A stretch of 64,000 bases of DNA from Pseudomonas nitroreducens TX1 (lineage in GTDB: Bacteria > Pseudomonadota > Gammaproteobacteria > Pseudomonadales > Pseudomonadaceae), in contig NZ_AMZB01000108.1 of the NCBI RefSeq assembly GCF_000313755.1, positions 83,246-147,245 on the forward strand, read 5' to 3'. Of the stretch, positions 10,520 through 19,318 are shown piece after piece. The notes under the pieces were generated by a model. The model had not been told where the DNA came from. It saw only the letters and a list, made by a program, of their open reading frames with translations, and did no database searches. The first letter of the stretch is position 1. Every line of letters begins with the position of its first letter. Position numbers and translations under genes: made by a program.

Positions 10520-10547
10520 ACTTCGCATAATGTATATTATGTTAAAT
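10520..10547 (+). other. dif: dif site, XerC/XerD recombination site of the chromosome
   Basis: The sequence reads XerC arm ACTTCGCATAA, 6-bp centre TGTATA, XerD arm TTATGTTAAAT. From memory of E. coli and P. aeruginosa dif, the centre and XerD arm are identical and only the outer bases of the XerC arm differ. XerCD resolve chromosome dimers here under FtsK control. FtsK-orienting octamers (GGGNAGGG) on the + strand occur to the left at 1803, 3498, 8409 and 8788. On the - strand they occur to the right at 12922, 23866, 29154 and 63834, so all those noticed point toward this site. The octamer scan was by eye and is not exhaustive. Confidence 0.93.
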
Positions 10548-10989
10548 CATATGTTATGCCGTAAATCCACGTCGAGAACCACGTGGCCGAGCTTGCCGCA
10601 CGAAACGCCGCTCGCTCTTGCTCGTTCTCCTGTTGCTCGATGCGCTGTTGAGAGCACTGACGTCATCAAAAGCCACCTTCAATTGATACGTAGCCAACGA
10701 CCAAAAAATCCGTGCCCCGGCAATTCGAGATGCAGATTGAGCAACTGAGCCGTCCACGTCGTGGAGGAATTGGCCCTCGACATATGTCGCCAGTGACGAG
10801 CGAGCTACAGCCTGCTCGTTGTGATGAGCTGTATTTGCTGGCCGCGACCATCGTTCCGGCGGTCGCCCGACCGTCGATCATTCCGTTTCGCGCCGCTTGG
10901 AGCGTCCCACTCCCGCAGGAATCCCAATGATCCGGCCAAGCAATCGCGGCGCGCTATATCCTCGACGCAGGTCAGCGCCTTGATTGTGC

Positions 10990-12048
10990 CTAACGCAGCA
11001 CCCCCAGCATGACCCACACCCTGCGAGCCTCCGGATCAGCGTGCACCAGTTCGTCCATCAGCGCACTCAACGGCATACCGCCCCACTCCACCGCCCGGCG
11101 AATGATGTAAGGCACCGGGCTGTGAGGTTCGGTTCGCGCCAGGTGCTCGGCGATGGCGGAGAGCTGCCGGTAGGCCTCCTCGCGACTCTGCAAAGCGCCG
11201 CCTGTGGGTAGCGAACTGGCTGAGGAGGCAAGAGCCGACTCGGGTTCTGGGGGAGTGACTGCCGCGTCGGTGGGTAAGAGCTCTTGTGGGGCCATGGCCT
11301 TGCATCCCTGGATGACGTTGCTGAAAGCGTCGATGGACGCGGCGAGTCGATGCAGGCTCGGCGCGGCGTCACCGAGCTGGCGGTCGCACCAGGCATCCAG
11401 ACGTCGCAGGTGACCGGCCGCGCCGTCCAGCTGGGCCAGTATCGCCGCCCAGCCCTTCACCGCACCGCTGCGGATCGATTCGTTCAGTCGTTTCTGCTCC
11501 TGGCGCGCGTTCTCCGCGGCCACCTTGTCGACCTTGTTGTCGCTGACCTGCACCTGCCGCCGCTGAAGCTCCTGCCAGCCATGCAGTGTGGTTTGCGGCA
11601 AGCCACTGCACAGCGGCACGCGAGTGAGCAGGAGTTCGTCATAGCGCCGAGCCATCCAGGCAAGCGGTGCAGCGCGCCACTCCTGGTCGCCATCGGTGGC
11701 CTGCGGGTGCAGTTGTTCGGGAAATGCATCGCAAAGGTCGGCCAGCAGCCCCAGTGCAGCGGCGAGACCCGCTGGGCCTTGGGTGACGATCCAGGCCTCA
11801 CCCAGAAAACCTGCAATGGTCAGGTCCTTGCTTCGCTGCACCAGTACCTCTTCGGCCAGCGCAGCCAGGGCCAGCCAGTCCGCGCGTTTAGGCTCTGCTT
11901 TCCAAACGCCGGCTGGAAGCTCGGTATCCTCCTCACGCCGCAGCTCGCGCAGGCGATCCATCACCGGGTCATGGCGCAGCGACTCTCCGCACGGCAACTC
12001 ACCGGGCAGCGGTTGCAGGAGCGCCTGCAGCGCCTCGTCTGAAATCAT
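10990..12048 (-). CDS. tssA: T6SS baseplate/cap protein TssA (ImpA N-terminal domain)
   Basis: The protein is 352 residues from the ATG at 12048, preceded by AGGAG. Longer frames only add nonsense shadow of tssM. The ImpA-type N-terminal domain begins LLQPLPGELPCGESLRHDP and continues with the usual KRADWLALAALAEEVL and WRAAPLAWMARR segments. A C-terminal helical part with PHSPVPYIIRRAVEWG is typical of TssA proteins. TssA joins the membrane complex and baseplate and helps prime and cap sheath growth. It is the last gene of the leftward arm, and its start overlaps the tssM stop by four bases (ATGA), implying translational coupling. It corresponds in position to hsiA3 of the P. aeruginosa H3 cluster. 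Confidence 0.93.
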   Translation of the reverse strand: MISDEALQALLQPLPGELPCGESLRHDPVMDRLRELRREEDTELPAGVWKAEPKRADWLALAALAEEVLVQRSKDLTIAGFLGEAWIVTQGPAGLAAALGLLADLCDAFPEQLHPQATDGDQEWRAAPLAWMARRYDELLLTRVPLCSGLPQTTLHGWQELQRRQVQVSDNKVDKVAAENARQEQKRLNESIRSGAVKGWAAILAQLDGAAGHLRRLDAWCDRQLGDAAPSLHRLAASIDAFSNVIQGCKAMAPQELLPTDAAVTPPEPESALASSASSLPTGGALQSREEAYRQLSAIAEHLARTEPHSPVPYIIRRAVEWGGMPLSALMDELVHADPEARRVWVMLGVLR

Positions 12049-15000
12049 GGCAACTCCTGAACGTCGGCAAAAGTCGTTACGCCGATACCGCTGAAGGGCG
12101 TGCGCGGCGCGCGTACGGGCAAGGGCTGGACAGACAAGGGCTGTTTGGCGTCCTGGGTCATCAACGAGATGCGCAGGAACATCCGTGCCTCGGGTTCGCG
12201 GCTGTTCGGCACCCTGACCGGTACCTGCAGCGCGAGCGGAAAATCGGTGTAGTCGGTGCTGGGCTGGCGCTGCAGGATCAGGTGCGAACGCAGCAGGCGC
12301 ATCAGCGCCCAGGGCCCTCCGTACTCCCACCCCACCTCCAGGTCCGCTACCGCCATGCTCGCCTGCTGCGGGTCGATGTCCGGCCGCTGCGGACTGTCCT
12401 TGGCCCAGCGCAACATCAGCTTCATCGGTTCGCCGACATTCCAGTGCAGACGCTGGCTGTCGCTGCCGGGGAAGCTCAGCGGACGGTCAGCCGCGTAGAG
12501 CGTCCAGGCGATCACCTGGTCAGCGCCGCGCTCGACCTCGCGATCCGTCCGCCAGCGCACGTCGAGGTCGACCCCTTGCGATCCGCCCTTGTCGCGCTGG
12601 AACAGCGGCGCCATCCAGGCCCTGGCCAGCTGCAGGCGATGGAGGAAGTCCGCGGCAGCTGCCCGGTCCACCGACTGGCTGAGCTTGAGGCCTTCCTGGG
12701 CCCGATCCAGATTCTGGTCGAGCAGCTCCACCAGGTGTTGCACCCGCGCCGGGTCAGCATCCTCCGCCTGCAGGCTGTAGGCGAAGGGGAAACGGTTGGC
12801 CAGGTATTGGTTGAAGTAGTCGGCGATGGCCGCCCAGGCTTGGGCGGCTTCCTTTTGCTGCAGCTCAAGGCAGCGCTGCTGCGCCTGGGCGTGCAGGCCA
12901 CGGGCGAAGCGCGCCACGTCGCCCTGCCCGGCCCCCAATGCCGAAGTACGCAGGATGTTGCCGCAGGTGGCGGCATCCATTTCCACGAAGTCGCGGGTCA
13001 CCAACTGATCGAGCAGCATCGGTGAGCTGGTCGGGTTCTGCGCCTTGTACTTGGCCAATTCATCACTGAGGTCGGTGAAGCGCCGTACTTTGTCCTGGTC
13101 CGAGAAGCCGAGATTGCCCCGGTCACGCAGCCAAGTCAGCGCCGGTGCATGCTCTTCGCTCAGCGCGAGCATGGTCTCGAATTGCTGGGCGAGATTGCGC
13201 TTGAGGTCCTGGGTGTCGGTGGAGCGATACAGCTGCAAGCCGAATTTACGTGTGCCATCCCAACCGGAAGGTTCAGAACGAACCCGGAACAGTGGCAACG
13301 CGTCGATAGACGTCAATACTTCGTCGACGTCGGCCAGAGCACCTCGGGTCAGATGGATATCCAGCGCATTCGCCAGATCGCCCCGCTGCACGGTCTCGAG
13401 TGCCGAACGCACTTGTTCGGCTTGCTCCAGCGGAACATCGAAGGTGTTCTTCATCGGCGCGCCACTGACCGAAATGGATTGCGTCAGGCTGCTCCACATC
13501 GCGCTGGCAGCCGCAGCGGCGGCGCTTTCGGCGAGGGCGTCGCGGTATTCTGCGGGAATCCGCGCCTGCTCCTGATCGCTGTACTTGCGATAGCTGGCGT
13601 AGTACGCCAGGGCAGCGTTCAGCGAATGGGCGTCCAGATTGCCCAGGCTGCGCGGGTCGATATCCTGCGCGCCCTTGCTCAGAGCAGTGCCGGCGAAGTC
13701 CTGGCGCAACAACGAATCGATGGTACTGCCCAGCGCCACCACATGCTCCTGTAACGCGAGAGTACCTCCGGGCTGCAGTTGCAGCAGGTTGTCGCGGGAA
13801 CCGGCAGCGGAAATCCATTGGTCGTGGAAGGCGCGCTGCAGCTTGCTGGCCTGGCTGGTCACCCTGGCCTCCGCCGAGGGGCCGAGCAGGTAGGACTGGC
13901 GTACGTCATCGAGCATCGCGCGAAAGCCCGGCACGATCTCCTGGGCATTGCCATGACTCCAGGCGGCGTTGGTCAGGGCCACCATGTTGCGTAGGGCGTC
14001 GATCTGCGCGGCGGTTTCTTCCAGCTCCTCGAGGCTGTTGCCCTGGCGTGCCTTGAGTTCGTTCAGGTGCAGGCGCAGGAAGCCGGCCGGGCGCACGAAG
14101 TTGTCGGCGAGGAAGAATTGGTCGAGCCAGAGGCTCATCAGGTCGTCGAAGTTGCGCGCCAACTGGCCCTCGCGCGGACCGGGGTCGACGGGTGCCGGTG
14201 CATCGGGAATGCCTCGCCCGAGCACTGACTGCAGGTAGCCGGCATTGCGCAGGGAGCCCGGTTCCAGGGTCAGGCCGTAAGCCTGCTCACCCAGTTTGCC
14301 AAGGCTTTCCAGAGCGTTCTTCGAGGTGCCGGCGCGCAGCTCGGTGTACCAGCGGTTGCGCTGCTCGAAGGCCAGCACGCCTTGCGCCAGATCGCGAGCG
14401 GCAACAAAGTTCGGCCACTGCTCCGGGCTGTCGCTCTGCACGTTGGCGCGGCGCTCGCTGCTGCGGATGGCGCGCAGCCGGGTCAGCTCGGCGAACTGTG
14501 CCTGCTGCAGGGGTATCAGCACCTCGCGGCGGGTAAGCTCCAGGAGCAGGTCGTCCATGTGGTCGTCGAAACCGGAGAACCACGAACTCGGATACACCAG
14601 TGAGCTGAAGTGCCAGCGCGGCGCGGCTTGCAGAAGCGCCCAGTAGGCCTGCAGGCGTTTTCGGGCGGCCTCCTCAGGCGATGCGCCGACCGGATTGCTT
14701 TCGCCCTGTCCGCGCTGCATGGACAGAATGCGCTGCCCCAGCGCCTGCGCCTCGCGGGAATCCACGTGCCAGACCCAGAGCATTCCCAACAGCCAGCAGA
14801 TGCCGATCACACCGGCCAGCGTGCCCAGCATGCGCTGCGAGCGCTGGCGCAGGCGCAGGACGCGCGGCACGGCCTGGGCCAGCCCGCGCTCGGCGAGCAG
14901 GCGCGATTGCCAGAGATGCTGCGTGAACACCAGTTGCGCAGGTGTCTCCTCCCGCGCCGAGATTGCCCCTTGCTCACCAGCGGCCGCCATGCGGAACGCG

Positions 15001-15869
15001 CCGCTGAAGTACAGGCCGCGCAAACGCGGCGCCTCACCCAGCGCATTTCCCTGGAAGACCGGTTCCAGCCGCTGACGCAGGCCTTCGCGCAGGCTGTCCA
15101 GCGCTTGCGGGAAGCGATACAGCTCCTCGCTCAATTGCCCCTTGAGTACACCCGCTTCGAGAATCGACGCCTGCAACGCCTGCAATACCTGATCGAAGCC
15201 ACGCTCTAGGTGCTCGCCCTGCCAGGCCGCATCCGCCTGCAAAGGTGAGGCCCAGCCCAACGACCGCTCGCGAACCTCGGCAGGTAGCGCCGCGCGCAGT
15301 TCAGCGAATCCATCGAGCTCCTCCAGCCCGGTGACCACCACATAGACCGGCAGGCTCAGGCCCAGCCGTTGCAGCAGGTCGTTGAAGCGCCGCCGCAACT
15401 GGATGCCCTCCTGGGCAAGGCTGGCCGGGTCCAGCAGACGCTCCGCCGGCACCGCCCAGATCACGCCATCCAGCGCACGCCGCGGGCGCATCCGCAGCAG
15501 CAGGCCGAGCAGCCGCCGCCAGGGGTGCAGTGACGACGGTACACCCTCTTCCGGCATGAACAGCGGCTGCGGCACCGCCAGCACGGCGCCGTCCTGATCG
15601 GCCCACCAGCGGCCGAACCAGGCCGGGCGGTTCACTGGCGCCAGGCTCCAGCCGGAGGCCAGACGCTCGCCCAGCAGCGGATCGCCCAGCAGGAGGTACC
15701 AGGGCACGTCGTAGCGATCAGCGACATCGTGGTCCTGCTCCATCTGCCGCACGGTCAGGTAGAAGGCGCGTACCGCTTCGCCGCCCTTGCTGCGCAGCCA
15801 GAGGAATCCCGCTACCGCCAGCGCCACCACCAGCAGCAACAGCAGGGCCAGCACCAGCCAGCCGCTCAA
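12045..15869 (-). CDS. tssM: T6SS inner-membrane protein TssM (IcmF family)
   Basis: This 1274-residue protein has an N-terminal membrane segment (about 4-25) and a second near 346-364 (VIGICWLLGMLWVW), followed by a long periplasmic domain ending in the IcmF C-terminal region. TssM spans the envelope with TssL and TssJ and forms the channel around the inner tube. Where many TssM proteins have a Walker A loop after the first cytosolic strand, this one reads YLLLGDPLLGERLASG, so nucleotide binding is probably lost. The start overlaps the tssL stop (ATGA) and the stop overlaps the tssA start. Length is at the upper end of normal and I see no frameshift. Confidence 0.95.
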   Translation of the reverse strand: MSGWLVLALLLLLVVALAVAGFLWLRSKGGEAVRAFYLTVRQMEQDHDVADRYDVPWYLLLGDPLLGERLASGWSLAPVNRPAWFGRWWADQDGAVLAVPQPLFMPEEGVPSSLHPWRRLLGLLLRMRPRRALDGVIWAVPAERLLDPASLAQEGIQLRRRFNDLLQRLGLSLPVYVVVTGLEELDGFAELRAALPAEVRERSLGWASPLQADAAWQGEHLERGFDQVLQALQASILEAGVLKGQLSEELYRFPQALDSLREGLRQRLEPVFQGNALGEAPRLRGLYFSGAFRMAAAGEQGAISAREETPAQLVFTQHLWQSRLLAERGLAQAVPRVLRLRQRSQRMLGTLAGVIGICWLLGMLWVWHVDSREAQALGQRILSMQRGQGESNPVGASPEEAARKRLQAYWALLQAAPRWHFSSLVYPSSWFSGFDDHMDDLLLELTRREVLIPLQQAQFAELTRLRAIRSSERRANVQSDSPEQWPNFVAARDLAQGVLAFEQRNRWYTELRAGTSKNALESLGKLGEQAYGLTLEPGSLRNAGYLQSVLGRGIPDAPAPVDPGPREGQLARNFDDLMSLWLDQFFLADNFVRPAGFLRLHLNELKARQGNSLEELEETAAQIDALRNMVALTNAAWSHGNAQEIVPGFRAMLDDVRQSYLLGPSAEARVTSQASKLQRAFHDQWISAAGSRDNLLQLQPGGTLALQEHVVALGSTIDSLLRQDFAGTALSKGAQDIDPRSLGNLDAHSLNAALAYYASYRKYSDQEQARIPAEYRDALAESAAAAAASAMWSSLTQSISVSGAPMKNTFDVPLEQAEQVRSALETVQRGDLANALDIHLTRGALADVDEVLTSIDALPLFRVRSEPSGWDGTRKFGLQLYRSTDTQDLKRNLAQQFETMLALSEEHAPALTWLRDRGNLGFSDQDKVRRFTDLSDELAKYKAQNPTSSPMLLDQLVTRDFVEMDAATCGNILRTSALGAGQGDVARFARGLHAQAQQRCLELQQKEAAQAWAAIADYFNQYLANRFPFAYSLQAEDADPARVQHLVELLDQNLDRAQEGLKLSQSVDRAAAADFLHRLQLARAWMAPLFQRDKGGSQGVDLDVRWRTDREVERGADQVIAWTLYAADRPLSFPGSDSQRLHWNVGEPMKLMLRWAKDSPQRPDIDPQQASMAVADLEVGWEYGGPWALMRLLRSHLILQRQPSTDYTDFPLALQVPVRVPNSREPEARMFLRISLMTQDAKQPLSVQPLPVRAPRTPFSGIGVTTFADVQELP

Positions 15870-16636
15870 GTCGCCAGCTCCGGGAAGGCAGCTGCCCAGG
15901 CCAGGTCGAGCAGGGGCGCCAGTTCACCGCGCACGTCGCTCCACAGCCAATGGCCGAGGACGATGAGCAGGAGGACGCCGGCGATAACCATCAGTGTCAG
16001 GCGCAGGCCGTCGGGCAAGGCGCGTCGCAGTGGCAGTCGCAGGGGCGCAGCAGCGGCCGGGCGCGCCAGGGTCTCCAGCAGCGCTGGCACCTCGGCGTCA
16101 CGCTGCCAGGCATGGGCAAACAGCGCGTGCCGCCACTTCTCATGGAGCGCCTCGCCCTTCGGGCCGCGCAGCTTGCCATGGAAACCCAGCAGCAGGCACT
16201 GCAGGTAGACGTTGGCCAGATCCCGGGTACCCGGCGCACGGGTGTCCAGCAGCCGATGAATGGCCTGGGGCACACGTTCCCCGGCATTGCGCGTGCCGTA
16301 CAAGCGGGATTCCAGCGGCCGCTCCTGCCACGCGGGCTGGCCATTCCAGGGATCGAACAGCAGGCTTTCGTCGAGCAGTGCGACAAAGGCATAGACCATG
16401 GCCTTCACCTGTTCGCCGGCGGCATCACCGACGCGGGCATTGGCGCTGCGCCAAAGGCGACGCACCACCGCCTGGGCTTCGTCGGCGACCCGCTCGAGGG
16501 CCGCATGGTCTTCGCCGGTGGATACGCGCAGTTCTTCCCAGCGCCTGCACCACTCCAGCCACCCAGCCTGGAAAGCGCCACTCAAGGGCGCTTCGCCGAA
16601 CGACGGCGGGTAGATCGCCTGATTCCCTTCAAGCAT
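15866..16636 (-). CDS. tssL: T6SS inner-membrane protein TssL (DotU family)
   Basis: The product is 256 residues. The DotU-type cytosolic domain contains the usual helices (VYAFVALLDESLLFDPW, LESRLYGTRNAGERVPQ, VYLQCLLLGFHGKLRG) and one C-terminal membrane anchor at about 215-235 (LTLMVIAGVLLLIVLG). With TssM it forms the inner-membrane part of the secretion complex and contacts the baseplate through TssK. There is no peptidoglycan-binding extension, so envelope anchoring must come from another protein. It overlaps tssM by four bases and follows tssK by 15 bases. Confidence 0.94.
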   Translation of the reverse strand: MLEGNQAIYPPSFGEAPLSGAFQAGWLEWCRRWEELRVSTGEDHAALERVADEAQAVVRRLWRSANARVGDAAGEQVKAMVYAFVALLDESLLFDPWNGQPAWQERPLESRLYGTRNAGERVPQAIHRLLDTRAPGTRDLANVYLQCLLLGFHGKLRGPKGEALHEKWRHALFAHAWQRDAEVPALLETLARPAAAAPLRLPLRRALPDGLRLTLMVIAGVLLLIVLGHWLWSDVRGELAPLLDLAWAAAFPELAT

Positions 16637-16651
16637 CTTCGCTTCCCTGCC

Positions 16652-17983
16652 TCAGGCGCCGCTGGCGCCGTCCACGATGAACAGCACCACCTGCCAGGGA
16701 CTGCCACCGCCGCTGCCTGCCGCGGCAGCCCGCAGGCACAGGCGCTGGGCGGGATCGAACCAGTCGCCCTCGGCCTGCACCACGAACAGGTGAGTGTCTT
16801 CCCCAACGCTGTAGGCGATCTGTTCGGCGCGACTCATGGGCAGGTGCTCCAGGCCCGACATGCGTTGGCGCCCCAATATTGCCAGGCTCGCCTCGGAGGC
16901 CACGATGCAGCGTGACAGCCACTCATGGGCCTGTTCCTCACCGCAACCGGGCGGCATGCGCAAGCCAACGACCAGACGCTGTACCGGCGATCGCAGGTCC
17001 GGCAGGGCCAGCGCGAAGTCATTGCCGACCCGTTCAAATGCCAGACTACGATAGCCGGCGCGCACCCTGCCAAGGGTAACTTCCAGCCACTCGATCACCG
17101 GGTTGAAGGTCCGCAGCAATTCGTTGAAATCGAAGGCTGGGAAGGCTGGAACGCCGCCCAGCGGATCGAGCACGCTCCAGCTGCCGGCCATACCGCACAG
17201 CAGGCCATGCAGCTGTGCCGGGTTCGCTGTGCCGCTGTAGAGCGCGGCCTCCAGCTCCGGCAGGCGCGCCCACAGCGCCGCCAGCTGGCGGCGGATTTCC
17301 TGGCTGTCCTCGGTGTTCTCCGACTGCTGCGCCTGGCGCAGACGGCCAGCGAGAAACACGCATTTCTCCCGCGCATGGGCGCACAGCGCCACCAGCGTCT
17401 GCCCCAGCATCGACGCCGGTGCGATTCGCGGAGTGGGCGCCACATAGGGCAACCCGACGAAACCACCGGCGTCCCTGCCGACACGCAGCAGCGGCAAGCA
17501 CACCGAGTCGGCGCGCTGGGCCTCGGTCACCAGGCGCGGGGCCGGTCGCCAGACGACAACGGGTTCGGGATTTTCGCCACTGGCCAGGTCCGGCACGGCC
17601 GGCCCGCTCAACGATTGCAAGCGGCCCTTGAGCGGCAACACCTGGCCACCACGGGCGAGCGGGCTGAGTGCGAGGTAGAGGGTGATGCTGGCATCGGGGG
17701 CCGTCGCGATGGCTGCCGTGGCGTCGAACACCAGGGTCTCGCCCTGGCTCAGGCTGACCGGCAGGCCATCGGGCAGGACCGCTTCCAGTGCGAGGATACG
17801 CACCACGCCGGTGCTCAGGGCGGAGGGGTCAAGCTCGAGGTGCTCGAGCCCCCAGAAAAAGGGGTTGGCTGCATGTGCCAAACGCGCAGACAGTACTTCG
17901 GCGCGCAACCCCTGGAGCTGGAAGTGCTGGGGAAGCAGTTGCATCCCTTCGTGCCAACAAACTGCGTCAGGCAGAACTCTCAC
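16652..17983 (-). CDS. tssK: T6SS baseplate adaptor TssK
   Basis: I place the start at a GTG at 17983, giving 443 residues, because the usual TssK N-terminus (VCWHEGMQLLPQHFQLQ) begins nine codons later and GGGGGAG stands just upstream. A longer frame starting upstream adds 37 residues without a family match. TssK forms trimers that link the TssFG wedges of the baseplate to TssL/TssM. Recognisable segments include NPFFWGLEHLEL, the SLSQGETLVFDA shoulder region and the C-terminal YSVGEDTHLFVVQ. It lies 56 bases downstream of tssJ and 15 bases upstream of tssL. Confidence 0.93.
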   Translation of the reverse strand: MRVLPDAVCWHEGMQLLPQHFQLQGLRAEVLSARLAHAANPFFWGLEHLELDPSALSTGVVRILALEAVLPDGLPVSLSQGETLVFDATAAIATAPDASITLYLALSPLARGGQVLPLKGRLQSLSGPAVPDLASGENPEPVVVWRPAPRLVTEAQRADSVCLPLLRVGRDAGGFVGLPYVAPTPRIAPASMLGQTLVALCAHAREKCVFLAGRLRQAQQSENTEDSQEIRRQLAALWARLPELEAALYSGTANPAQLHGLLCGMAGSWSVLDPLGGVPAFPAFDFNELLRTFNPVIEWLEVTLGRVRAGYRSLAFERVGNDFALALPDLRSPVQRLVVGLRMPPGCGEEQAHEWLSRCIVASEASLAILGRQRMSGLEHLPMSRAEQIAYSVGEDTHLFVVQAEGDWFDPAQRLCLRAAAAGSGGGSPWQVVLFIVDGASGA

Positions 17984-18039
17984 ACCACTCCCCCTTCGAC
18001 GTCCTGGATTGTCATGGGCCCGCCTTGCAAGGCGGTGGT

Positions 18040-18495
18040 TCAGTGCTCCTCGGCACTCAGCAGGCGCATCTCCCTGCTGTCGAAACGCAGCCACACCTTG
18101 GGCTGTTGATCCAGGCGCATGCGATGGGCGCCGGGAGTGTTATAGCCGGCAAAGACCAAAAGTCCAGAAGCCGGCTTGCCGGCCAGGGGGAAGTCCCTGG
18201 CCTCCATGAACTGCCCCGGCACCAGCTCGAGGCTCCACACCGAGAGCTGCTTCTGGTAGTCGCGGCGATACTGTTCGCGGTCGCTGAACCACTGCCTGGC
18301 GCTCATTGCCGAGAGCAGTTTGAGCAGATCCGCATCCTGCACCGCGACGAAGTCCACAGCGATAGGCGAATCGCCATTGGCCTTGCTTGCGACATCGAGG
18401 GTCAGACGGTCGACATCGACCTTCGGACCGAACCAGGAACAGCCTCCGAGAACTGCCAGGAGCACAGCACAGAGGCAGGCTTTCGTCGACTTCAT
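18040..18495 (-). CDS. tssJ: T6SS outer-membrane lipoprotein TssJ
   Basis: The 151-residue product starts with a lipoprotein signal: MKST, a hydrophobic stretch and the lipobox LGGC, giving an acylated Cys at 19. The mature part is a small beta-rich domain with LSVWSLELVPGQ and VFAGYNTPGAHRM, as in SciN/TssJ proteins. TssJ anchors TssM to the outer membrane. It is the first gene of the leftward arm, so its promoter lies in the roughly 225-bp gap shared with tssB. Position matches the lipoprotein gene at the head of the P. aeruginosa H3 left arm. Confidence 0.9.
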   Translation of the reverse strand: MKSTKACLCAVLLAVLGGCSWFGPKVDVDRLTLDVASKANGDSPIAVDFVAVQDADLLKLLSAMSARQWFSDREQYRRDYQKQLSVWSLELVPGQFMEARDFPLAGKPASGLLVFAGYNTPGAHRMRLDQQPKVWLRFDSREMRLLSAEEH

Positions 18496-18721
18496 GAAAC
18501 GTCCTTGTGAGATGGCTGTCAGAGATTAGTTTCGGATTTGCGTTTTCACCAACCTGATCTAGCGTGCTTGGTTAGCTCGTCGACAAACGAGCTCAGATGG
18601 GATCGCCAAGGACAGGCCTGTATCGCATTTCCCCTTCCTGTCGTGTGGTCCAGCCAAGGAGCGCGACGACAGCGAGCCCCGCTGCGGCGTGCCCGTCTCC
18701 TACGCAGTGGAGTTCGCCAGC
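18496..18721. promoter_or_regulatory. Divergent T6SS promoter region
   Basis: This gap separates the two T6SS arms and must contain both promoters. A stem with 7-base arms AGCTCGT/ACGAGCT (18574-18580 and 18587-18593) could be an operator. I found no confident sigma-54 TGGC/TTGC pair. No sigma-54 activator gene is linked to this cluster in the window, although P. aeruginosa H3 has one next to tssA. Confidence 0.5.
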
Positions 18722-19294
18722 ATGGCAGAAAGTACGCAGCACAAACTGGACCGGGTGCGCCCTCCCCGGGTCCAGATCACCTACGATGTGGAAATCGGCA
18801 ACGCCATCGAGAAGAAGGAATTGCCGCTGGTCGTGGGGATCCTCGCCGACCTCTCCGGCAAGCCGGTCACTCCCCTTCCAAAACTCGGCGAGCGCCGCTT
18901 CACCGAGATCGACCGCGATAACTTCAATGCCGTGCTCTCGTCCATCGGACCGCGCGTGGCGCTTCAGGTCGACAACACGCTGAGCAACGATGGAAGCCGG
19001 CTCAATGTCGAGCTCAACTTCAAGCACATCGACGACTTCGACCCGGTCAGCATCGTCAATCAGGTCGTGCCCTTGCGCCGTCTGTTCGAAGCTCGCCAGC
19101 GCCTGCGCGACCTGCTCACCAAGCTCGACGGCAACGATGAGCTGGACCAGCTGCTGCAGGACGTGGTGAGCAACACCGAAGGCCTGCAGGAAATCCGCGC
19201 AACCCATCCGGTGACCGCCGATGCCGGTGCCGCCAACGACACCGCCCAGGCCGCCGCCGACGAAGGCGAAGCGCCTGCCGAACCGCAAGCCTGA
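18722..19294 (+). CDS. tssB: T6SS sheath small subunit TssB
   Basis: The protein is 190 residues from the ATG at 18722; an upstream GTG in frame lacks family similarity. It begins MAESTQHKLDRVRPPRVQIT and carries the classic TssB core: TYDVEIGNAIEKKELPLVVG, ILADLSG, and RRFTEIDRDNF. TssB pairs with TssC to form the contractile sheath and presents the region recognised by ClpV. The C-terminus has an Ala/Glu-rich tail (about 165-190) of no known role. It is the first gene of the rightward arm, with tssC 24 bases downstream. Confidence 0.95.
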   Translation: MAESTQHKLDRVRPPRVQITYDVEIGNAIEKKELPLVVGILADLSGKPVTPLPKLGERRFTEIDRDNFNAVLSSIGPRVALQVDNTLSNDGSRLNVELNFKHIDDFDPVSIVNQVVPLRRLFEARQRLRDLLTKLDGNDELDQLLQDVVSNTEGLQEIRATHPVTADAGAANDTAQAAADEGEAPAEPQA

Positions 19295-19318
19295 TCCCGC
19301 CGCCAGGAGAGCACAGCA

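Larger units (their letters stand above)
9745..10989. other. Gene-poor 1.2 kb between recombinase and T6SS, containing dif
   Basis: No reading frame here looks like a real gene: the frames are short, overlap on both strands and lack ribosome sites. The part around 10140-10450 is visibly more AT-rich than the flanks. It holds a perfect 16-bp palindrome at 10339-10354, two similar 14-bp segments ending in GCGAC near 10260 and 10280, and the dif site at 10520-10547. The T6SS tssA gene ends at 10990. Confidence 0.6.

Noticed and set aside
12049..12330. N-terminal extension of the tssA frame
   Set aside because: It lies wholly inside tssM and has no TssA similarity; AGGAG marks the shorter start.
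16925..18109. 394-codon + strand frame opposite tssK
   Set aside because: It is a shadow of tssK; the protein sequence is low in hydrophobic structure and has no recognisable motif.
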